Below, piece by piece: positions 54,281 through 62,993 of a stretch of 64,000 bases of DNA. Numbering within the stretch: the stretch's first letter is position 1; each line of letters starts with the position of its first letter. The stretch comes from Antarcticibacterium flavum. Lineage in GTDB: Bacteria; Bacteroidota; Bacteroidia; Flavobacteriales; Flavobacteriaceae. The stretch lies in the NCBI RefSeq assembly GCF_006159205.1, contig NZ_CP040812.1, positions 3,038,001-3,102,000 of the forward strand, read 5' to 3'. The position numbers and the translations under genes were made by a program. The notes under the pieces are model-generated. The model saw nothing but the letters and a program-made list of their open reading frames with translations. It ran no database searches and was not told where the DNA came from.

Positions 54281-56923
54281 ATGAAAAAAAAATCCCGGAA
54301 GTCTCCTTATTTGGAGAATGAAAATCAAGAAGCCAAACTTTTTGCAAACTCTTTGGTTTCCCCGCTTCGGGAGCCCGTATTGGTTTTAAATCAAAATCTT
54401 GAAGTACTTGCTGCTTCACAACCCTTTTTCACCACCTTTAAAATAACACAAGGAGAAATAGAGGGAGAAACTATTTACTCCCTGCAGGAGGGAAATTTGG
54501 ACCGGGACAAGGTTCGGCACTTATTTGAAAGTGAGTTGGCTCAGGAAAAGGAGGTAAAAGATCTACACATAACCTTGAAATTCCGGAATTCTGGCCAAAT
54601 CCCTGTTTCCATGAACGCCAGGGTTTTCAATTGGCAAAACCGGGAAATGACCATTCTAAGTATTAGTCCGGATAAACCATTAGCTACTAAAAAAGGTGCC
54701 TTAAGAACCCAAATAAGTGAAATCTTATCCAACGCACCGGCTATGATATGTCTGCTAAAAGGGCCTGAACATGTTTTTGAAGTTGCCAATGATAAATATA
54801 TTGAGTTCATTGGAAGAAGGGATATCATTGGAAAGTCTGTCCGCAAAGTATTACCAGAGGCAGAGAGCCAGGGTTTTTTTGATTTATTGGACCAGGTTTA
54901 TACAACAGGGGAGGCATTTGTTGGAAACCAGGTTCCCATTCAACTTAGTGATGAACACTTTGGTAAAAAGAATTCCTTTCTAAATTTTGTGTATCAGCCA
55001 ACTTTTAATGCAAAAAGGGAGGTGGATGGAGTGTTTGTTCATGTAGTTGATGCTACAGAACAGGTGCTTTCGCGAAAAAAGATTGAAGAAAGCGAAACAG
55101 AGCTGCGACAGTTAATTAATACTGTACCTGCGATGATATGGATAACCAATAAGGATGGCTACAGCATTTTTCTTAATAAAAACTGGTATAACTATACCGG
55201 TCAAAAAGCACAGGAAGCGCAGGGTTATGGCTGGGTAGAAGCTATACATCCAGATGATAAGAAACAGGCAAAAGATGCCTTCCTGGAAGCTAATAATAGC
55301 AGGAAACCATATACCGCCACCTTTAGATTGCGAAATACCTCCGGAGAGTACCGTTGGGTTATTGACAATGGAATGCCACAGTACAACAAGAACGGGGATT
55401 ACGAAGGGATGGTAGGTACAGTGGTAGATGTTCACGAAGAAAAGGTAAAGGAACAGCTTATAAGAGAGAAAGAACACCGTATACGTTCTATGGTAGAAGA
55501 GGCAGATGTTCCTACCGCGGTTTACACAGGCCGGGATATGAGAATTGAACTGGCCAATGAAGCAATGATAAAAGTTTGGGGGAAAGATGCTTCTATAATT
55601 GGAATGACATTAAAGGAGGCATTGCCGGAGCTGGAGGGCCAGCCTTTTCATGAGCTGCTGGATGATGTCTTTTCCACCGGTAAAACATATTGGGGAAAGG
55701 AGGATAAGGTTGATCTTGTCATAGACGGGAATTTGAAAACAGGGTTTTTTAATTTCACCTACAAACCTTTAAAAAATGAAGATGGGGAGATATATGGGAT
55801 CCTTAATATGGCCATTGATGTTACAGAGATGGTTGAATCAAGAAACCTGCTTAAAGAAAGTGAAGCCTACTTTCGCCAAATGACAGATCTTATCCCAGAA
55901 AAATTTTGTACCACAAATCCTGAAGGGGATTTTATCTATTGCAACAAACACTGGCTGGATTATACCGGGCTAAGCTTTAAAGAATTAAAGAAAAACGGAT
56001 GGTCCAGCCTGGTGCACCCTGAAGAAAAGAAACTCTTTGATCAAAACTGGGAAAGATCTCTTAACACAGGAGAAAGTTTTGAAATGGAAGTGCGGTATAA
56101 GAATAAGGATGGTAAATACAAATGGCACTTAAGAAGAGCTGAGGCTGTTAAGGATGAAGGCGGAAAAATAAAACTTTGGATAGGGACAAATACAGAGATC
56201 CATAGGTTAAAAGAGGAGGAAAAGAGAAAAGAGTCCTTTTTAAAGATGGTGAGTCACGAGTTAAAGACCCCTGTCACTTCCATAAAGGGCTATGTACAAT
56301 TACTATTAAACCTGTTACAAAGAGAGGAAGATGGCAATACCGTCCCCCTACCCTTAAAACCGTCCCTGGAAAGGATAGATCATCAAATTCTAAGATTAAC
56401 CCGTCTAATTTCTGAAATGCTGGATCTCTCCAGGATCGAGGAAAACAAACTGGAATTGCAAAAAAGTTTCTTTAGCATCAATGATTTGGTGGCTGAAACC
56501 GTGCAGGACATTCATTATACCAATACGCAGCACAGAGTGGAGGTCACTCACCAGCACAGGTGCAGTGTATATGCAGATAAAGACCGGATTGGACAGGTAC
56601 TTATAAACTTTATTACCAATGCAATTAAATATTCTCCGGAAAGCAGGGAGGTGAATGTTCTTATTAACAGTACAGAGGACAATAAAGTAGCCGTAAGCGT
56701 AAAGGATCGGGGAATTGGGATAGATAAAGCAAACCATAAGAATATTTTCAAACGGTTCTACCGGGTGGGAGTGGAGAGTGAGGAAACTTATTCAGGTTTC
56801 GGAATTGGTTTGTATCTTGCAAAAGAAATAATTCAAAGGCATAATGGCTCAATAAAGGTGAAGAGTAAAATAGGGGAAGGCTCTGAATTCACATTTATTC
56901 TTTCTGAAGTTTCACAAAATTAA
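54281..56923 (+). CDS. multi-PAS sensor histidine kinase
   Basis: An 880-aa kinase without membrane segments, so probably cytoplasmic. About five PAS modules fill residues 25–645, two of them near-repeats (EALPELEGQPFHELLDDV resembles KVLPEAESQGFFDLLDQV). The HisKA domain has the phospho-acceptor His659 in SHELKTPV. The ATPase domain has the N box LINFITNAIKYSP, KDRGIGID and GFGIGLYLAKEI. The single-domain response regulator starts 11 bp later and is its likely partner. The signal is unknown. Confidence 0.92.
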   Translation: MKKKSRKSPYLENENQEAKLFANSLVSPLREPVLVLNQNLEVLAASQPFFTTFKITQGEIEGETIYSLQEGNLDRDKVRHLFESELAQEKEVKDLHITLKFRNSGQIPVSMNARVFNWQNREMTILSISPDKPLATKKGALRTQISEILSNAPAMICLLKGPEHVFEVANDKYIEFIGRRDIIGKSVRKVLPEAESQGFFDLLDQVYTTGEAFVGNQVPIQLSDEHFGKKNSFLNFVYQPTFNAKREVDGVFVHVVDATEQVLSRKKIEESETELRQLINTVPAMIWITNKDGYSIFLNKNWYNYTGQKAQEAQGYGWVEAIHPDDKKQAKDAFLEANNSRKPYTATFRLRNTSGEYRWVIDNGMPQYNKNGDYEGMVGTVVDVHEEKVKEQLIREKEHRIRSMVEEADVPTAVYTGRDMRIELANEAMIKVWGKDASIIGMTLKEALPELEGQPFHELLDDVFSTGKTYWGKEDKVDLVIDGNLKTGFFNFTYKPLKNEDGEIYGILNMAIDVTEMVESRNLLKESEAYFRQMTDLIPEKFCTTNPEGDFIYCNKHWLDYTGLSFKELKKNGWSSLVHPEEKKLFDQNWERSLNTGESFEMEVRYKNKDGKYKWHLRRAEAVKDEGGKIKLWIGTNTEIHRLKEEEKRKESFLKMVSHELKTPVTSIKGYVQLLLNLLQREEDGNTVPLPLKPSLERIDHQILRLTRLISEMLDLSRIEENKLELQKSFFSINDLVAETVQDIHYTNTQHRVEVTHQHRCSVYADKDRIGQVLINFITNAIKYSPESREVNVLINSTEDNKVAVSVKDRGIGIDKANHKNIFKRFYRVGVESEETYSGFGIGLYLAKEIIQRHNGSIKVKSKIGEGSEFTFILSEVSQN

Positions 56924-56934
56924 TTACTTTTTAA

Positions 56935-57315
56935 ATGGATGATAAAACAAAAATACTTGTTGTAGATGATGACTCCGGCATTGGGGAAATGCTGAAAACC
57001 CTCCTTGAGTTCTACGGATTTGATGTCACAGTTACCGAAAAGCCCGATGAGGCAGAAGATCTCATTCAGGAAAAGGGAGTTGATCTTGTCATGTTGGATA
57101 TGTTAATCTCCGGCGTTAATGGTACAGATGTTTGTATGGGGATTAGAGAGAATGAAAAGACCAAAGATGTGCCGGTGCTTATGATGTCTGCCCTGCACGA
57201 TGCCGGCCCAAAATGCAAAGCAGCCGGAGCAGATGATTTCATGGCAAAACCCTTCGAGATGGAAGATCTTATAAAAAAGATCAACCATATCCTGGAAAAA
57301 AAGGATGCATCCTGA
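56935..57315 (+). CDS. single-domain response regulator
   Basis: A 126-aa receiver domain with no output domain. The acidic pocket is Asp11–Asp13, the phosphorylation site is Asp55 in VMLDML, Ser86 is the conserved switch residue, and Lys105 is in AKPF. It probably relays phosphate from the kinase encoded just upstream or feeds back on it. It is followed by a terminator. Confidence 0.92.
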   Translation: MDDKTKILVVDDDSGIGEMLKTLLEFYGFDVTVTEKPDEAEDLIQEKGVDLVMLDMLISGVNGTDVCMGIRENEKTKDVPVLMMSALHDAGPKCKAAGADDFMAKPFEMEDLIKKINHILEKKDAS

Positions 57316-57340
57316 GAAAAGGTGAATTCAAATACTGAAG

Positions 57341-57366
57341 AGCTACCTGTGGGTGGCTTTTTACTT
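57341..57366 (+). terminator. terminator of the kinase/regulator operon
   Basis: AGCTACC (57341–57347) pairs with GGTGGCT (57352–57358, one T·G pair), followed by TTTTACTTTTT. Confidence 0.75.
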
Positions 57367-57426
57367 TTTAGAGCACCCCGTTTAGCAACTTCTTTGTTAT
57401 CTTGGGCTTCTAAATAACTTTATATA

Positions 57427-59886
57427 ATGATAAAAAAATTAAGCACGCTTGGATTGCTTGCTTTTGCTGTAATGGGATGTCAAACCCAGGGCAAAGTGGC
57501 AGGTAATACAGGTAAATCCCCCAATGCAACAGTCCAGGCTTCCAAGAACAGTAATGGACTTAAATCTTACAATGAAGTGATTACTTCCCAGGCTGTTACA
57601 GATGATGGCCTTTTTAATACTCATAGGGTGGGCGATAAACTTTACTTTGAAATACCCCTGGACCTAATGGAAAAGGATATGTTGCTGGTGAGCCGTATAG
57701 CCCAGGTCCCTTCCGGTTTTGGAGGAGGTTACGTAAATGCAGGGTCTAAAGTAAATGAGCAGGTAGTACGCTGGAGCAGGAGAGGGGACAATGTGGATCT
57801 TAAAGTAATAAGTTTTGAAAATGAAAGTGATGAGGATTCCCCAATATACCAGTCTGTACTGGTGAATAATTTCTTCCCCATATTATACAGCGCCAAAATA
57901 GCAGCCTATAATAGTGATTCCACTGCGGTGGTGGCAGAGGTAAACAGTCTTTTTGAAAACGATATTGAAGCAATAAACGGGGTATCCTCCTCCCTTAAAA
58001 AAAGGTATAAGGTCAAAAAGCTTGATTCTAACAGGTCTTATATAGAATCTGTGCGTTCCTTTCCAAAGAATATTGAGGTGAAACACGTAATGACCTATGA
58101 GGCAGAGGAACCGCCTGAAAGAGGCCAGGCGGGAACTATTTCCCTTATGATGAACCAGTCCATGGTCCTTCTCCCGGATGACAAAATGCAACCGCGTATT
58201 GCAGATTATAGGGTAGGATGGTTTACCACTAAAAAATTCGATTATGATTCTGAAGAATTAAAATCTGATGACTATGAAATAATTAGAAGGTGGAGACTGG
58301 AGCCTACGGATGTTGAAGCTTATAAGCGCGGGGAACTGGTAGAACCGGTGAAGCCTATCGTTTATTACCTTGACCCGGGGACCCCGGAAAAATGGAGGCC
58401 ATATTTTAGACAGGGTATAGAAGACTGGAACGTGGCATTTGAGGCTGCAGGTTTTAAAAATGCTATAATAGCCAAAGATCCTCCATCAAAGGAAGAGGAT
58501 CCGGATTTTAGTCCGGAGGATGTTAGATATTCTGTAGTGAGATATGTGGCCAGTACTACCCGTAATGCCACCGGGCCATCTGTTACAGATCCTCGTACAG
58601 GGGAGATCATTGAAAGTGATATTATATGGTACCATAATCATCTTAGGTCCTACAGGAACAGGTATATGATTGAGGCCGGGGCTCAAAATCCATCTGCCAG
58701 AACCCTAAACACTCCCGAAGAAGAAATAGGGGAAATGATGAGGATGGTAATTGCTCACGAGATTGGCCACGCCTTAGGCCTTCCGCACAACATGAAAGCC
58801 AGTGCAGCTTATCCCACAGATTCGCTTCGTTCTGCCAGCTTTACACAGGAATATGGGTTGACCCCGTCTATTATGGATTATGCCAGGGTAAATTATGTGG
58901 CACAACCGGAAGATGAAGGAGTAAGATTTATACGAATGATGGGCCCCTATGATCTCTATGCTATTAATTGGGGTTACCGCTATATTCCTGAGGCTAAGAG
59001 TGCCCGGGAAGAGAAAGCAACTTTGGATAAATGGATAGCAGAGAAGGCTGGGGATCCTGTTTATGAATTTGGAGGAGGATATGATGGTGTGGACCCCCAG
59101 TCCCAAAGAGAAAGTCTTGGGGATGACCAGGTAATGGCAAGTGAATATGGGCTTGCCAATCTAAAGAAGGTGGTTCCCAATTTAATAGAGTGGACTTCAA
59201 AGGATGGATATGGATATGATGAACTCGCTGAGGTTTACAGAGAACTTACAGGAATGTGGAGAGGTTATATTTCTCACGTGATAGCCAATGTTGGAGGAGT
59301 TTATGAAACCCGAAAAACATCTGACCAGGAAGGAGCGATCTATTCTCCTGTTCCGGAAGAAATGCAAAAGAAAGCCGTGGCATTTTTGAATAACCACGCC
59401 TTTACCTCACCGGAGTGGCTTTTGGAAAGAGACCTGCTGGACAGGATAGAATCCAGTGGTGCTATTGAAAGGGTGCAGGCACTTCAAACTAACTCCCTTA
59501 ACAATTTGCTTAATGAAAAACGCCTGCAAAGGATGATCACCAATGAGCAGGTCAATGGGCGGGATGTCTACACGGCCGTAGAACTGATGAAGGACCTTAG
59601 AACCGGAATTTTTAAAGAATTATATGCAGGCCAGAGAACAGATGCCTACCGCAGGAATTTACAACGTTCTTTCGTAGATGCTGCTTCTTCCTATGTAAGA
59701 AAAGTAAATGGAGCAGAAGACGACAGGATCCTAAAAAGCGATGTTATTGCCTTGATGAGGGGGGAGATGGAGCGTTTGAAGAGGGATATAAGCCAAAGGA
59801 AGTCCCGGGTTAATGATCCTTTGACCCAATATCACTGGAATGATCTTATTGCCAGAATAGACCAGGGGTTACGAATGGATTTGTAG
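57427..59886 (+). CDS. zinc-dependent metalloprotease lipoprotein (DUF5117 type)
   Basis: An 819-aa exported protein with lipobox AVMGC (Cys18). An N-terminal DUF5118/DUF5117-like region (about 45–330) precedes the peptidase domain. The zinc site is AHEIGHALGLPHN with His444, Glu445, His448 and His454, the extended motif of metzincin-like enzymes, and SIMDYARVNYV near 478 supplies the Met-turn. It probably acts on the cell surface or in the periplasm. ATG start; monocistronic between terminators. Confidence 0.92.
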   Translation: MIKKLSTLGLLAFAVMGCQTQGKVAGNTGKSPNATVQASKNSNGLKSYNEVITSQAVTDDGLFNTHRVGDKLYFEIPLDLMEKDMLLVSRIAQVPSGFGGGYVNAGSKVNEQVVRWSRRGDNVDLKVISFENESDEDSPIYQSVLVNNFFPILYSAKIAAYNSDSTAVVAEVNSLFENDIEAINGVSSSLKKRYKVKKLDSNRSYIESVRSFPKNIEVKHVMTYEAEEPPERGQAGTISLMMNQSMVLLPDDKMQPRIADYRVGWFTTKKFDYDSEELKSDDYEIIRRWRLEPTDVEAYKRGELVEPVKPIVYYLDPGTPEKWRPYFRQGIEDWNVAFEAAGFKNAIIAKDPPSKEEDPDFSPEDVRYSVVRYVASTTRNATGPSVTDPRTGEIIESDIIWYHNHLRSYRNRYMIEAGAQNPSARTLNTPEEEIGEMMRMVIAHEIGHALGLPHNMKASAAYPTDSLRSASFTQEYGLTPSIMDYARVNYVAQPEDEGVRFIRMMGPYDLYAINWGYRYIPEAKSAREEKATLDKWIAEKAGDPVYEFGGGYDGVDPQSQRESLGDDQVMASEYGLANLKKVVPNLIEWTSKDGYGYDELAEVYRELTGMWRGYISHVIANVGGVYETRKTSDQEGAIYSPVPEEMQKKAVAFLNNHAFTSPEWLLERDLLDRIESSGAIERVQALQTNSLNNLLNEKRLQRMITNEQVNGRDVYTAVELMKDLRTGIFKELYAGQRTDAYRRNLQRSFVDAASSYVRKVNGAEDDRILKSDVIALMRGEMERLKRDISQRKSRVNDPLTQYHWNDLIARIDQGLRMDL

Positions 59887-60140
59887 TTCTTAAATCCCTG
59901 ATGTCCGATTAGATAATGAAAAATCTTCCATAACCTTTTCTCTAATTTGTCAGAGGTCATTTCACCTTCAACCAGGGGGTGGTTTGGGATCTAAAATAAT
60001 TTATGAAATTTTAAATTATACAGCAAAATGTAAATAACTGCTTTTCTGACACTGAGTTTTTTGTCTAGGTTCTATATTCTAGTACAGAGCGGTCCAGACT
60101 CTTTTAGCGGAAAACAGTGGTTCTTAAATATAGAATATAA
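59887..60140. other. intergenic region behind the metalloprotease
   Basis: About 250 bp with no gene. It contains the inverted copy of the 43-bp dispersed repeat (60063–60105), listed separately. Confidence 0.4.
60063..60105 (-). repeat. dispersed intergenic repeat, copy 4
   Basis: An inverted, near-identical copy of 15111–15153, about 45 kb away. It lies between a stop codon and the terminator at 60141. Confidence 0.8.
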
Positions 60141-60180
60141 AAAATAGGGCGCCTGAGAAATTCAGGCGCCCTATTTTTTT
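60141..60180. terminator. bidirectional terminator
   Basis: A perfect 16-bp stem (60141–60156 with 60162–60177) of GC-rich core and A/T flanks ends both the metalloprotease gene (+) and the small lipoprotein gene (−). Confidence 0.9.
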
Positions 60181-60213
60181 AATCGGGAACGATAGGTTCC
60201 GTTCTGCTTTGTT

Positions 60214-60432
60214 TTAATTTACATCGTCAGTATTATTGATCTCCTCCTGTACTTCCTCCTGAACCTTTTTAGCCCCGTCTTTTATTTTCTTCCCTGCTTT
60301 TTTGGTGTTGTCTTCTATATCTTCCCCTATGGCTTCAACGGCATCCTGCGTTTTTTTCTGGGTAGTTTCCCTACAGGATTGGAAAGTGGTTGCCAAACCT
60401 GCCAGCATCATTATTAAAATTACCTTTTTCAT
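60214..60432 (-). CDS. small lipoprotein, paralogue 1
   Basis: A 72-aa lipoprotein starting at ATG 60432 (MKKVILIMMLAGLATTFQSC, Cys20). The mature part is one charged amphipathic helix with Lys/Glu repeats (KKAGKKIKDGAKKVQEEV). It shares CRETT and the GEDIEDNT type segment with the protein encoded at 60510–60725. A role in envelope stress or surface charge is possible but unsupported. Confidence 0.75.
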   Translation of the reverse strand: MKKVILIMMLAGLATTFQSCRETTQKKTQDAVEAIGEDIEDNTKKAGKKIKDGAKKVQEEVQEEINNTDDVN

Positions 60433-60451
60433 TATTTTTAGATTTAAGATT

Positions 60452-60488
60452 AAAAAAAGCCATCGCAAAGAAAACTTTGGGATGGCTT
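60452..60488 (-). terminator. terminator between lipoprotein paralogues
   Basis: AAGCCATC…CAAAG pairs with CTTTG…GATGGCTT (8 + 5 bp, one G/G mismatch, AAAA loop). On the − strand it is followed by a T run. It ends the 60510–60725 gene. Confidence 0.75.
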
Positions 60489-60509
60489 AAAATAAATTAA
60501 AGCAAATGA

Positions 60510-60725
60510 CTATTGCATGTCATCATCAGCATTAAGATCATCTGTACCATCAATTTCTTCCTGTACTTCAGTTTCTGCTTCGTTGTACGTTTCTTCAGTA
60601 GTAGTTTCAATATCTGTTCCTACTTCTTCCAAAGAATCTTCTGTTCTTTCTTCAGTAGTTTCTCTACAAGAGTAAATAGATAAAGTGAAAACAGAAGCTA
60701 ATAATAAAAGGGATAATTTTTTCAT
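60510..60725 (-). CDS. small lipoprotein, paralogue 2
   Basis: A 71-aa lipoprotein (lipobox SIYSC, Cys20). The mature part is strongly acidic (Glu, Asp and Thr) and probably helical or disordered. It shares SCRETT, a KT/RTxD step and a GTDIE segment with its neighbour, so the two arose by duplication; this copy has lost the lysines. It has its own promoter (60755–60784) and terminator. Confidence 0.75.
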   Translation of the reverse strand: MKKLSLLLLASVFTLSIYSCRETTEERTEDSLEEVGTDIETTTEETYNEAETEVQEEIDGTDDLNADDDMQ

Positions 60726-60754
60726 TTTAAAAAATGTTTGATTAGTTGAAGCAG

Positions 60755-60784
60755 CAAATTTAAATTAAATTTTATTTATGCAAA
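60755..60784 (-). promoter_or_regulatory. promoter of small lipoprotein gene
   Basis: On the − strand TTTG, 18 bases, TAAATTTG: an exact consensus promoter, 29 bases before the ATG at 60725. Its −33 part overlaps the 3' end of the gene upstream. Confidence 0.6.
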
Positions 60785-61557
60785 GGTTTCTTCTCACTTA
60801 AATACTTCCAGTAGCGTCGGGGTATATGCCGGTTATGTAATTTTAGGTTCTTCCGGGATTTGATATTCGTGCTATTAAAGTAATTTTGCCAAAGATCCTC
60901 AAATTCTATTTCAGTTGCATCAAAAACAGAGTCATTAAGAGCATCTTCATTGCTGAATTCACAATTGTCAAATGTTATAAAATTCGTAGTCTCAAGGTCA
61001 AAGAATATCCCATAATTGCGCTTTTTATCAAAAATTAACCACTTTTGGTCGGCATAACGGCTTTCAAAATGCTTCCGGATAAGTGGGAGTACATTAAAAT
61101 CCGGTTCGATTTGTGCAAAGTAGATCTCATCTGCGGTAAGTTTGAATCTAACAAATGCTTCCATACGATGTTTTTCCCTGCTCACCATCTTTGCAGTCTT
61201 AGCCACCCAAAGGATCGCCGGTTCCCCGTAATCCTTTGGGCTGAAATTTTTCTTTGTAAAAGCCATTTGAGCAAATTCCAGGATCTTCATTTCCATCCCG
61301 GGGACCTCGCTTTGAAATGCAAAATATAATCTGCGGAATTCCTGCACACCCAAAATCCTAATTAAACCGCTTTTTACTCTTTCCGCCTTCAGGGAATCTG
61401 TGTATATTTCTTCTGGAGGGGAAAACATATTTGGTTGCAGGTTGTCCCTGGTGTAGATAGAGTCTACCTTCAATTTTTGTTCAAAAGCCGCGAAAATACA
61501 ACAGAATAGACCTTCCAAACTGCCGTCATAGACCAGGGTTAGAATAGGTTGGTGCAT
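60772..61557 (-). CDS. TIGR03915 family putative DNA metabolism protein
   Basis: A 261-aa cytoplasmic protein of the DUF4130/TIGR03915 group, with the N-terminal LTLVYDGSLEGLFCCIFAAFE family start and the C-terminal YWKYLSEKK ending. It is always found next to the TIGR03916 radical SAM gene, as here (13 bp apart). The pair is thought to act in DNA repair or modification, but no reaction is proven. It contains a DLETTNFITFD stretch near 185. Confidence 0.88.
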   Translation of the reverse strand: MHQPILTLVYDGSLEGLFCCIFAAFEQKLKVDSIYTRDNLQPNMFSPPEEIYTDSLKAERVKSGLIRILGVQEFRRLYFAFQSEVPGMEMKILEFAQMAFTKKNFSPKDYGEPAILWVAKTAKMVSREKHRMEAFVRFKLTADEIYFAQIEPDFNVLPLIRKHFESRYADQKWLIFDKKRNYGIFFDLETTNFITFDNCEFSNEDALNDSVFDATEIEFEDLWQNYFNSTNIKSRKNLKLHNRHIPRRYWKYLSEKKPLHK

Positions 61558-61570
61558 ATACAGGGTTTTA

Positions 61571-62830
61571 TTAAAATAGGCTTAATTGAGGGCTTAGCTG
61601 CTGCAGGTATTTACTGCCGGAACCCTGCAAGATCTGGCCTTTGATCTTTAATGAGCTAAGATCCTGTTTCACCCACTGCGAGGAGTCACAGGTGATAAAA
61701 TATTTCGCCCTGTTTAATGCCACACCAATTTTTTTAAGATGTTCCCAGTTTAATTTCCTGAAACGCCTGGCCTCAATTATCTTGTGGACAGATTTCATTC
61801 CAATGCCCGGTACCCGGGCGATCATTTCTCTACCGGCTTTATTGATATCTACAGGAAATAGGTTCCTGTTGCGCAGCGCCCAGCTTAATTTTGGATCAAT
61901 ATCCAAATCCAGGTTTGGGGTATCGTCGTTCAGGAGCTCTCTTACATCAAAACCATAGAACCTAAGCAGCCAGTCTGTTTGGTAGAGCCGGTTTTCTCTT
62001 AACATTGGCACCGGGCTGCCCAATGCAGGCAATCTGGAATCATCTGCTACAGGAATATAGCCGGAATAATACACCCGCTTCATCTGGTACTTTTTGTAAT
62101 AATAAGTGGCAGAATACATTACATCCCTGTCACTCTCTCCCGTAGCCCCAACGATCATTTGAGTGCTTTGTCCTGCAGGGGCATATTTAGGGGTGCTTTT
62201 TATGATCTTTTGTTCACTCTTAAATTTATTGATCCCATTTTGTACCGCCAGCATTGGTTTGGTGAAATCCTCATGTTTTTTATCTGGTGCAAGTAATTTC
62301 AAACCAGATATAGTTGGGATCTCAATATTTACTGAAAGCCTGTCTGCATACAACCCCGCTTCCATCATTAATTCATCGCTAGCTCCCGGGATGGATTTTA
62401 GGTGTATGTATCCGTTGAAATTCTCTTCCAGTCTAAGTTTTTTTGCCACCTGCACCAGCCGTTCCATGGTATGGTCTGGACTTTTAAAGATGCCGGAACT
62501 CAGGAAAAGGCCTTCTATATAATTTCTTCTGTAAAAGCTCATGGTGAGATCTACCACCTCCTGAACTTTAAAAGCAGCTCTGGGAATATCATTGCTCTTT
62601 CTGGTTACGCAATAGGCACAATCAAAAATGCAGTGATTGGTAAGCAGGATCTTTAGGAGGGATACACAACGGCCATCTTCTGTGTAGCTATGGCAAATGC
62701 CCATCCCGTCACTATTGCCCAGTCCTTTGTTCTTATTGGCTCTTTTGCTGCCGCTACTGGAGCAGGAAATATCATATTTGGCTGCATCTGCAAGGATGTT
62801 CAGCTTCTCTTTTATTCTTTCAAACGACAT
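61571..62830 (-). CDS. TIGR03916 putative DNA modification/repair radical SAM protein
   Basis: A 419-aa enzyme. The iron–sulfur cluster cysteines are Cys67, Cys71 and Cys74 (CIFDCAYC). A TIM-barrel-like region follows. A C-terminal helix-hairpin-helix (about 325–375, ARVPGIGMKSVHKIIEARR) suggests DNA contact. It is the upstream gene of the two-gene unit with TIGR03915. ATG 62830. Confidence 0.92.
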   Translation of the reverse strand: MSFERIKEKLNILADAAKYDISCSSSGSKRANKNKGLGNSDGMGICHSYTEDGRCVSLLKILLTNHCIFDCAYCVTRKSNDIPRAAFKVQEVVDLTMSFYRRNYIEGLFLSSGIFKSPDHTMERLVQVAKKLRLEENFNGYIHLKSIPGASDELMMEAGLYADRLSVNIEIPTISGLKLLAPDKKHEDFTKPMLAVQNGINKFKSEQKIIKSTPKYAPAGQSTQMIVGATGESDRDVMYSATYYYKKYQMKRVYYSGYIPVADDSRLPALGSPVPMLRENRLYQTDWLLRFYGFDVRELLNDDTPNLDLDIDPKLSWALRNRNLFPVDINKAGREMIARVPGIGMKSVHKIIEARRFRKLNWEHLKKIGVALNRAKYFITCDSSQWVKQDLSSLKIKGQILQGSGSKYLQQLSPQLSLF

Positions 62831-62937
62831 TCAATTACCTTATTTGGATTTATTCCAAAATTAAGGATATTTTCCTAATTGAGTGGAATTGAGCTGTTAA
62901 ATTTGGAGGGGTAAGAACGCTAATAAGGCAGGGGCAA

Positions 62938-62970
62938 AATAAAAAAATCCCGGGATGTTTGCCCCGGGAT
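62938..62970 (-). terminator. terminator of pnp
   Basis: ATCCCGGG (62947–62954) and CCCGGGAT (62963–62970) pair around an 8-nt loop, followed on the − strand by seven T. It lies 24 bases past the pnp stop. Confidence 0.9.
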
Positions 62971-62993
62971 CTCTAATATAAAATGACTTTTAT

